Virus record (IMG/VR): IMGVR_UViG_3300020152_000002
Location: 23,607 to 87,606 of that record
DNA: 64,000 bases
Origin: a virus
Strand: one strand, 5' to 3'
Position 1 is the stretch's first letter; the number at the start of each line of letters is the position of its first letter. Below the pieces are notes generated by a model. It was given only the letters and a program-made list of their open reading frames with translations, made no database searches and was not told the origin of the DNA. Positions 17,031 through 24,700 of the stretch are shown here, in pieces. Both the position numbers and the translations under genes were made by a program.

Positions 17031-17563
17031 TGGCGATCACGCTTCGCATCCAGAACGACACCGGCCGCACCGAGAACGCGAACAGCTACATCGACGTGGA
17101 GTGGTTTCAGGAGTATGCCGCCGAGAGCGGCTACGATGTCGAAGGCACGTTCGACGACGAGGAAGATCAGAAGGTTCATCTCGTCCGCGCCTTCCGCTAC
17201 ATGAACACCCGGTTCAACTACAAGGGCGAGATGACTGCCTACGATCAGTCGTCCGCTTTCCCGCGCTACAACCTGACGGATCGCAACGGCTACCTGATCT
17301 CCGGCGTCCCGCTCGCCGCCAAGCAGGCGCAGGCCGAGTATGCGTGGCTGTCGAAGACGCTGGACGGCGGCCTGAACCCGACCCCGACGCGGGACGCAAC
17401 CGGCGCTCGCATTACGCAGGTGAGCGAACGGGTCGGGCCGATCAGCGAGAGCAAGTCGTTCGCCAGTGGCGGGGCCTTCGAGATGCCGGAGTATCCGGTG
17501 CCTGACGGCATCCTTCGCGCTGCCGGGTTCATCGTGACCGGCGGAACCATCATTCGGGGATAG
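17030..17563 (+). CDS. head-tail connector, DnaT-like family (177 aa)
   Basis: Start codon ATG 17030 overlaps the preceding TAA. The protein begins with a segment ending in NANSYIDVEWFQEY and continues with helices to residue ~110, as in the phage family annotated as 'putative DnaT-like ssDNA-binding protein', which in siphoviruses sits at the adaptor position between portal and tail. The annotation as DNA-binding is inherited and probably misleading. A head-tail adaptor role fits the neighbourhood (stopper and tail terminator genes follow). Confidence 0.75.
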   Translation: MAITLRIQNDTGRTENANSYIDVEWFQEYAAESGYDVEGTFDDEEDQKVHLVRAFRYMNTRFNYKGEMTAYDQSSAFPRYNLTDRNGYLISGVPLAAKQAQAEYAWLSKTLDGGLNPTPTRDATGARITQVSERVGPISESKSFASGGAFEMPEYPVPDGILRAAGFIVTGGTIIRG

Positions 17564-17565
17564 TA

Positions 17566-17961
17566 GTGTCGGAATACAGTTCCGCCATCGACCTAGCTGC
17601 CCGTCTGATCATCAAGAAGGGCCGCGAAGTCATCTTCCGTCACAAGGTGGCGGCACCGACCGATGGAACGCCATCGGGGGCGGACGATGAGCCGTGGAAC
17701 AAGGCTGACCCTAGCTGGCCCACGCAGAAGCTCAAGATGGTCTTTCTGGACTACGAGCAGAAAGAGATCGACGGGACCAACATCAAATCCGGCGACAAGA
17801 AGGTGCTGATGTTCGCCAAGGGCGTCAAATACCAACCGAACACGTCGGATCAGATCGTCGAGCTTCCGAAGCACGGCGGCAAGACGTGGAACATCGTCGA
17901 TGTCGATAAGCTGCAACCGGGCGAAGAAGTCGTCATGTATACGCTGCAAGTGAGGCGGTAA
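17566..17961 (+). CDS. head closure/stopper-like protein (131 aa)
   Basis: Starts with GTG 17566, 3 bases after the previous stop, and overlaps the next ATG by one base. The 131-residue sequence is strand-rich with an N-terminal helix. Size and position after the adaptor and before the tail terminator match the stopper that closes the filled head. No family motif is clear, so the call is contextual. Confidence 0.6.
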   Translation: MSEYSSAIDLAARLIIKKGREVIFRHKVAAPTDGTPSGADDEPWNKADPSWPTQKLKMVFLDYEQKEIDGTNIKSGDKKVLMFAKGVKYQPNTSDQIVELPKHGGKTWNIVDVDKLQPGEEVVMYTLQVRR

Positions 17962-18458
17962 TGGCGTCCTATACACCCGCAGAAGCTCGCCGCTGGATTT
18001 TGAAGACCTTTCAGGCGACATGGGCCGACCCCGACAAGGGTTGGCGCGGTATCAAGGATGAGATGGGTGATCCGATCTCCTTGGCCGCCGAACCGCGTAT
18101 CGACTGGGAGAACGTCGAAGACGAGAACACGCCGGACGTAACAGAGCCGCATCTGTTCGTCTACGTCCGGCACTACGCTTCAAATCCGGCCACGGTTGGA
18201 GGCGAGACGCGCAAGATCGTGACCCGCCGGGGCTTCGTGCTGGTGCGGGTTTGGGTTCCTGCCGACAGTGGCTTGAAAACCGCCGACGCCATCAGCTACG
18301 TTGTCAAGACGGCTTTCGAGCGGAAGCGTGGCGTGGGTGCTGGATCGGGGATCATCTTCCGGTCGTGGCGGCCTACCGAAGCGGGTCCGCAGAAGAACGG
18401 CACCTTCCTGACCGTTTCGACGGTTGACTTTGAATACGACGAGATCACAGGGGTCTAA
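17961..18458 (+). CDS. tail terminator/completion protein (165 aa)
   Basis: A 165-residue alpha/beta protein located directly before the tail tube gene, which is the common place of the ring protein that caps the finished tail and joins it to the head. It has an N-terminal helix (PAEARRWILKTFQATW), a hydrophobic strand pair around residue 55 (HLFVYVRHY) and a strand-rich C-terminus. Overlaps the previous gene by one base and is followed 3 bases later by the tail tube gene. Assignment by synteny. Confidence 0.6.
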   Translation: MASYTPAEARRWILKTFQATWADPDKGWRGIKDEMGDPISLAAEPRIDWENVEDENTPDVTEPHLFVYVRHYASNPATVGGETRKIVTRRGFVLVRVWVPADSGLKTADAISYVVKTAFERKRGVGAGSGIIFRSWRPTEAGPQKNGTFLTVSTVDFEYDEITGV

Positions 18459-18461
18459 CCG

Positions 18462-20342
18462 ATGGTCAACAAGGTTGACGCGAACTTCACCGGCCTGCGC
18501 TACGCCAAGGAAGTGCAGGGCCAGCCCGGCGTCCTGCCCGGCGAGGAAGGCAACTCCGGCTCGCCGATCTGGCTTGAGCTTGAGCCGAACAGCTACTCGG
18601 ACTTCGGCGCGGAAGTCACCACGACCGCCCGCTCGCCGATCACCGCCGGGCGGCAGAAGAAGAAGGGCCGCGTCACCGATCTCGACGCCAACGGCGGCTT
18701 CCAGATCGACTTCACCGGCAACAACATGGTGGACCTTCTGGACACCTTCATGTTCGCCGACTGGCGCGCTGCCGCCACCGTCACTCGCATCGAGAGCGTG
18801 ACCGGCGCGACCGACCGCTACACGAAGACCGGCGCGTTCGGCTCGGGCTTCGCGGCCGGTGATCTGGTCTTCGCGTCGGGCTTCGTGCTCGACGCCAACA
18901 ACGGGCTCAAGGCGATCTCCGCCGTCAACGCCGACTACATCACGGTCGGCGACGGTCTGGTGGATGAAGCCGCCACCGTGCAACCGGCCGATCTCGCCGG
19001 TTACGTCTTCGGCATCGTGATCGAAGCCGATGGCGACAACGGCTACGGCAGCGACGTGGAAGTCAGCTACACCGCCGAAGCGGGCGACGACATCGACGAC
19101 GTGGGCAACGCCCTCGTCGCGCTGCTGGCGGCGCACACCCCGGCGGTGACGGCGACCTACACCGCCGCCACCGATGTCCTGCAAATCGCCTCGGCGGAGA
19201 ACGCTGGTGACAGCGTGATCACCGCGACGGTCACGGACCCGCAGGGCTATGTGCAGACGGGCATGGCCCCGACCATCGAAGCGGCGACCGGCACCCCCGC
19301 CGACACGCGCGACGTGGACTGGACGGCCGCCGCGACCGCCGTGGACTACATCGAATACGGCAAGCTGCAACGCATCGGCGTTCAGTCCGCCGCTGGCGAT
19401 CTGGACGTTGACGCCGCCACCGATCCGCTGCACCCGGCGCTGACCAGCACGACGCTGGACTTCACCGACTACGGTCTGATCCCCGGTCAGTGGGTCTACA
19501 TCGGCGGCGACGCGGCGGGCACCCGGTTCACGAACGCCGGGAACAACGGCTTCGCCCGCGTCTTCTCGGTGTCGGCGAACCGGCTGGCGTTCGACAAGAC
19601 GCAGAACACGATGGTCAACGAGGCCAACGCCGCGCAGACCGTCCGCCTGTTCTTCCCGGACCTGATCAAGAACGAGGCCGACCCGGACCTGATCGTGACC
19701 AAGACGGTCCAGTTCGAGCGGAAGGTCGTCGTCGGCTACGAATACCTGATGGGTTCGCACGGCAACGAACTGACGATCAACATGCAGACCGCCGACAAGA
19801 TCACGGTGGATATGGCGTTCGTCTCGTTCGACGCCGACCCGACCGAGAGCCGGAAGCCGGGTTCGTTCCCGCCGATCCGCACCGCGCCGGAAGCGTTCAA
19901 CACGACCAGCGATGTCGTCCGCATCCGTGCGTCGAAGCAAGGCAGCGCCTCGCCGCTGTTCGGCTTCGTGCAGGAGATGTCGCTGTCCATCAACAACAAC
20001 GTCGAGCCGTTGAAGGCCATCGGCGTCCTCGGGGCCTTCGACGCCAGCATTGGCGACTTTGAAGTCACCGGGGACATCACGGCCTACTTCAACGACATCG
20101 AAGCGGTGCAAGCCGTCCGCAACTCGGACAGCCTGTCCATCGACTTCGCGCTGGCCTTCGACAACCAAGGCTGGCTGTTCGACGTGCCGCTGTTCACCGG
20201 CTCGAACGGGATGCTGAACGTGGAGAAGGATCAGGCCATCACGATCCCGGTGGGGATCGAGGCGGCCGAAGACCCCGATCTGCACACCACCCTGATCGTC
20301 TGCTGGTTCCCCTACCTGCCCTCGGTGGCGATGGCGAACTAG
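18462..20342 (+). CDS. major tail tube protein (long form, 626 aa)
   Basis: Stacks as hexameric rings to form the tail tube. The N-terminus (NFTGLRYAKEVQGQPG and an SYSDFGAE segment) fits the Phage_tube_2-type tail tube family, and the C-terminal half keeps the expected barrel strands (EYLMGSHGNELTIN, GFVQEMSLSINNNVEPL, FDVPLFTG). At 626 residues it is much longer than many tube proteins. The excess includes residues ~179-276, which match the capsid-adjacent protein of 10620-11204 and probably sit on the outside of the tube. Followed by a strong terminator. Confidence 0.85.
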   Translation: MVNKVDANFTGLRYAKEVQGQPGVLPGEEGNSGSPIWLELEPNSYSDFGAEVTTTARSPITAGRQKKKGRVTDLDANGGFQIDFTGNNMVDLLDTFMFADWRAAATVTRIESVTGATDRYTKTGAFGSGFAAGDLVFASGFVLDANNGLKAISAVNADYITVGDGLVDEAATVQPADLAGYVFGIVIEADGDNGYGSDVEVSYTAEAGDDIDDVGNALVALLAAHTPAVTATYTAATDVLQIASAENAGDSVITATVTDPQGYVQTGMAPTIEAATGTPADTRDVDWTAAATAVDYIEYGKLQRIGVQSAAGDLDVDAATDPLHPALTSTTLDFTDYGLIPGQWVYIGGDAAGTRFTNAGNNGFARVFSVSANRLAFDKTQNTMVNEANAAQTVRLFFPDLIKNEADPDLIVTKTVQFERKVVVGYEYLMGSHGNELTINMQTADKITVDMAFVSFDADPTESRKPGSFPPIRTAPEAFNTTSDVVRIRASKQGSASPLFGFVQEMSLSINNNVEPLKAIGVLGAFDASIGDFEVTGDITAYFNDIEAVQAVRNSDSLSIDFALAFDNQGWLFDVPLFTGSNGMLNVEKDQAITIPVGIEAAEDPDLHTTLIVCWFPYLPSVAMAN

Positions 20343-20378
20343 CCGGGCTTGCCAGCCTTCTAACGGCCGGATATGTTG

Positions 20379-20408
20379 AGGGCCGCCCTAGTCGGGGCGG
20401 CCCTTTTC
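20379..20408 (+). terminator. strong intrinsic terminator after the tail tube gene
   Basis: AGGGCCGCCC (20379-20388) pairs perfectly with GGGCGGCCCT (20395-20404), 6-base loop, followed by TTTTC. It would limit transcription of the tape-measure operon relative to the abundant tube protein. Confidence 0.85.
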
Positions 20409-20433
20409 ACGTCACCATCACAGGACAGTCCCA

Positions 20434-20940
20434 GTGGCGAAGCAACCAGCTTTCAACCCGTTCGCGCAGTATGAAGTGAACGAAGACCTTGAGACGGCGG
20501 GCGTCTGGCTCGTCGATCCGTTCCACCGTATGCGCGTCGCTCGCGCGGGCGGTCGGAACACGAAGTTCAACACGATCTACGAGGCGCTGACGAAGCCCTA
20601 CAAGCGCGCCATCCAGACGAAGACGCTGCCCAAGGACATCGACCTTGAACTGTCCCGCGAACTCTACGCGAAGGCGGTCATCACCGGCTGGTCCGTGGCC
20701 GAGATCGAGCAGAAGGACGGCCGCAACGTCGCCAAGCGCGATGAGAAGGGCGAGATCATCTGGATCGACGGCAAGATGTTCGACCCGGTGACGTTCGAGA
20801 TCATCGACGTGTCGGTGGAGAAGATCGTCGAGACCTTCCGCGTGAAGCCGGAGCTTTACAGCTACGTCGTCGAGCGCGCCAACGACGTGACCACCTTCCG
20901 CGACGAAGACGCGGACGAAGCCGACGTGGGAAACTCCTAG
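20434..20940 (+). CDS. tail assembly chaperone, short (pre-frameshift) form
   Basis: A 168-residue protein read from GTG 20434 (AGGA upstream). It lies between the tail tube and tape measure genes, the invariant place of the tail assembly chaperone G of siphoviruses, which coats the tape measure protein while the tube polymerises. Its last codons run through the heptamer GGGAAAC (20928-20934) just before the stop TAG 20938-20940. Ribosomes slipping back one base there continue into the downstream frame to make the longer G-T fusion. Confidence 0.85.
   Translation: MAKQPAFNPFAQYEVNEDLETAGVWLVDPFHRMRVARAGGRNTKFNTIYEALTKPYKRAIQTKTLPKDIDLELSRELYAKAVITGWSVAEIEQKDGRNVAKRDEKGEIIWIDGKMFDPVTFEIIDVSVEKIVETFRVKPELYSYVVERANDVTTFRDEDADEADVGNS
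20928..20934 (+). promoter_or_regulatory. -1 ribosomal frameshift slippery site GGGAAAC
   Basis: In the upstream frame this reads G-GGA-AAC, the canonical X-XXY-YYZ form; both tRNAs can re-pair after a -1 slip. The upstream stop is 3 bases downstream (20938). The -1 frame is open from well upstream through to 21350. Location in the tail chaperone pair makes programmed frameshifting very likely. Confidence 0.85.
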
Positions 20941-21350
20941 CGTTCCTCGAATACCGCTTCAAATACGGGGACAACGAAAAGAGCATGATCGAGCAGTCAT
21001 TGCGGGGACACGGCAAGTTGCCGGACCCGATAATGAACGCTCCTGAACTGTTCCCTTGGTTGTCCCCGTATTACGACGCATTCGAGGAACTGGTGGGAGA
21101 GCGCCGGTTTGACGGGATGACCGGCGAACACAGTCCGATCCCGTGGACTGCCATCGACCGCTACGCCCTGCGGCACCGGCACGGCGTCGGACGTGATTTC
21201 CCGACTCTGCTGCGGTATATCCGGGAGCTAGACTTCAAGCACCGGAAGCTCATCCGGGACAGCAGGCCGAAGCCGCAGGATCGCGGCGGCAATAAGTCGG
21301 GCAAGCCCGCTTCTGTCCCCAAGAGAAGGCCGCCGCGTCGCAGAAGGTAA
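20934..21350 (+). CDS. tail assembly chaperone, frameshift extension (T part of G-T)
   Basis: Reads on from the slip site as LLAFLEYRFKYGDNEKSM.. and gives about 138 residues, so the fusion with the first 167 residues of the upstream gene is about 305 residues. The C-terminus is strongly basic (KRRPPRRRR). In lambda and relatives the T extension recruits the tail tube protein to the chaperoned tape measure. An internal ATG at 20985 exists but has no clear ribosome binding site, and starting there would drop the conserved junction, so the fusion is preferred. Confidence 0.8.
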   Translation, partial: LLAFLEYRFKYGDNEKSMIEQSLRGHGKLPDPIMNAPELFPWLSPYYDAFEELVGERRFDGMTGEHSPIPWTAIDRYALRHRHGVGRDFPTLLRYIRELDFKHRKLIRDSRPKPQDRGGNKSGKPASVPKRRPPRRRR

Positions 21351-21362
21351 TCGGAGGCGGCG

Positions 21363-21788
21363 ATGGTCTCGCGCGTAGGCTCAAACCAGTTCAGTAAGCG
21401 CCTGCGTCTCCGCAAAGAACAGTTCAAGGGCGCGTCCGAAAGGATGCTCAAGAACGCCGCCCGCGCCGCACTCGAAGTGATGGTGGCGAATACTCGGGTC
21501 GATACGTCGCGGGCCGTCTCCAACTGGATCGTTACCCGCGACGGCCCATCCTCTGACTTCATTCCTGCTTATTCGCCGGGCAAGAAGGGCTCGACGGCCG
21601 CCCTGTCCATGGCCGAAGCTCTCGCCATGGGGCGGGCCGAGATCGAGGCATTCGACATCAACGCGGACCTCGACTTGTTTATCACGAATAACACCCCGTA
21701 TCTTCGCTACATCGAAGGCTCTGCCCTTACTGCCATGGGGCAGCAGGCCGCGAAATCAGCACTCGTCGGGGCAAGACTGTTCAGCTAA
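21363..21788 (+). CDS. HK97-gp10-like minor protein (141 aa)
   Basis: A 141-residue protein with a basic, helical N-terminal half (KRLRLRKEQFKGASERMLKNA) and an ITNNTPYLRYIEGSA segment near residue 110. The N-ter helices followed by N..PYAxxxExG-like segment are typical of the HK97 gp10 family of head-tail/tail components. Here it lies after the tail chaperones rather than before the tail tube, which is unusual. It overlaps the tape measure ATG by one base. Role in tail completion is inferred. Confidence 0.6.
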   Translation: MVSRVGSNQFSKRLRLRKEQFKGASERMLKNAARAALEVMVANTRVDTSRAVSNWIVTRDGPSSDFIPAYSPGKKGSTAALSMAEALAMGRAEIEAFDINADLDLFITNNTPYLRYIEGSALTAMGQQAAKSALVGARLFS

Positions 21789-24700
21789 TGGCCGAAGAAG
21801 TCTTCAAGGTCAGGTTTACGCAGGATGGCGCAAAGGAGATCGTTCGCTCCTTTGACGACTTCATCCGTGGAGCCGATACTGCGGAGGAAGCCGCACAACG
21901 TCTGGTCAAGGCGACCAATGACGTGCGCCGGTCTGCTGACCCGGCCCAGCGAGCCTACGACAAACTGGCAGGGTCGATGCACACCCTGCGCCGCGCTGAA
22001 CAAGCCGGTATCATCAGTGCGGGAGAACGGGCGCGTCTTCAAGATCGCCTGACCATCACGTCGCAGGCCCAGCTTCGGCCAATCGGTTCGCTGATCTCGA
22101 AGATCGGCGAGGAAACGCGGGCGTGGGGGCGGTCGAACGTCGAGCGTCAGGCGACGCTCCGCACGATCAGTCAAGTCGAGAGCATGATGCGTCGCGGCAT
22201 TGCCGTGACCGATCAGGAGCGGGCTGCGATCCAGCAGGCGAACACCGCCTACTATCGGAAGCGCGAGAGCCTGCGTGAAGTCGCCGAAGCGGAAGCGGCG
22301 GCTGCCGCTGCCGCGAAGAAGTCGGCGGCGGAACAGGCGACGGCGACAAACCGGATGATCCGGGAAAACGCGCAACTGCTGTCGTCCTACGAACAGACCT
22401 ATCGCAACTCCGGCAACGCCGTCGAGAGCGCCATCGCCAAGCAGAACGCCGCCATCGCCAGCGCGGCCGACGCCTACCGCCGTGGCGTCATCAGCGGTGA
22501 GCAGCTTGTCGAAGTCGAAGGCCGCATCCGTCGTCAATACGAAGAGGCCATCGACCCGACCACGCGCATCGCCCGGTTGACGCGGGAACGCGCGCAGTAT
22601 CTCACTGGCCTCGCCAACAGCGGTCGCAATCTGGCGCAGGTGGAGCGCGAGCTTGCCCGGCTCGACGCGCAGGGGATCACGGTCGGCCAAGCCCGCATCC
22701 GGCAGCTTCGCCAAGAGGCGCAGGCGGTGGATCGTCTGCAAAATGGCTACGAGAGCATCGGCCGACTGCAAACGGTGTTCAGCCGGGTTCTCGGCGGTGT
22801 CGGGCTCGGCATGGCCGCTGCCTTCTTCACGCGGTCGCTCGACGACGTGACGACCTACAACAACCGGCTGCGGCTGGTGGCGACTTCGCAGGAGAACGCG
22901 AACCGCCTGTTCGACGAGGCCGTGGGCATCGCCAACAGGTCACGCTCGGCGCTGGGCGACGTGGTGGAGGCTTACGGCCGGATCGCGCGCTCGACCCGTG
23001 AACTGGGACTGTCCCAGCAAGACGCCCTGAACATCACGGAAGCCGTCACGAAGTCCTTCCGCATCTCCGGCGCGTCCATTCAGGAAGCGTCCGCATCGGC
23101 GGTTCAGTTCGGTCAGGCCCTCGCGTCGAACCGACTGGGCGGTGATGAACTGCGCTCGATCCTCGAACAAGCGCCGCGTCTGGCGCAGGCCGTCGTGGAT
23201 GGGATCAACCTGCTGAACTCGACCGATCCTTCGACGCTGCCCAAGGCGCTGCGGGATGAGATCGCCAAGACCGGCCGCATCTCCATCGGCACGATGCGTC
23301 AGATCGCCAAGGAAGGTCTGCTGACCAGCGATGTCGTGGCCCGTGCGGTGATGACGCAGCAGGGCGCGATCAACAGCGAGTTCGCACGGACGATCCCGAC
23401 CATCGCCGAGAGCTTCGTCGTTCTCAAGAACAACTGGCTGGCCTTCCTGAACGACTTCAACAAGGGGTCCAGCGTCGCCGCGATCATCGCGGGCGGCGTC
23501 ATGCTGATCGGTCGGAACCTTGAGACCATCATTCCCATCGCGGCGACGCTCGCTGCGATGATGGCGACGGTGTTTGTCGTCAAGACCATTCAGGACTTCG
23601 TGAACGTCATCCGGGCGGTGCCGGGGTGGATCGGCGTAGCCACGGCGGCGACACAGGCGAACACCGTGGCGACCGGCGCGAACACCGGGGCTATCACGGC
23701 GCAGTCCGGCACCCTCGGAACGAACACCGCCGCCATCATCGCCGAGACCGAAGCTCTCGCCGCCAACAGCGCCGCCCAAGGGGCCAACGCCGGAGCCCGC
23801 GCAGGGGCCGGTGCGGCTGCCGCTGGCGGCCGTGTCGTTCAGGGCGGGGGTGCTGCCGTCAACGCGGTCGCCAACGGCATGACGGCGGCTGGCGTGGCCG
23901 CTGCTGCCGCCGCCCCGCGCGTGACCCTGATGCAGCGCGCCACGTCGGCCCTCGGGATGGCTGCGCGGGTGACGCTCGGCTTCGTTCTGGCGCTCGCCGC
24001 CGGGGTCGGCACCTTCGTCCTCGCGGCGGCTGCCGGGCTCGGGCTGGTGATCGGCCTGTGGGCGCTTCTGCGCGACAGGACGGAAGACGCGACCGAACAA
24101 CTGCTGATCTACGGAGAAGGCGCAACGCAGAAGGCGATCAAGGGTCAGGTCGGCTTCTTCGATGTCGCGCTTGGTCTGTGGGATACGCTGTCCGGCAAGG
24201 TGGATGAAGTTTCGCAGTCCCAGTTGCAGCACCAGCAACAAGTCCGCGATCAAGGCATCACCGCCGCGCAGGAACGCACCGAAGCCGAAATCCAAGCTGA
24301 ACAAGAGCGGCTGGACGCCAGCGCCGTTGCTGCCGCGAGCACGATGTCTGTCTACGCGCAGATGAATGAGGGTATCATCAAAGACTTCATCGGCATGGTC
24401 GGTGATCTGGTCCGTGGCGCGACCTACATCAGCGAGACTTTCGGAACGGTGTTCAACTGGATCGGGGCCGCAGCCTCGAACATGGTCAACGCCATCGGTC
24501 AACGGATCGCCCAGTTCTACAACCGCTTCGTTCTGCCCATCGTGAACCAAGCCGCCCGGTTCGGCATCGGCAGCGGAGGCACGGCGCTGTCCGAAGCGAA
24601 CAACCAGCAAGACCTTGGCGCTGTCTGGCGGCAGGGCGACCGCAACGCCGTCATGGCGGCCGGTCAAGCTGGCAACGCCACCGAAGAACTGCTGGCCCGG

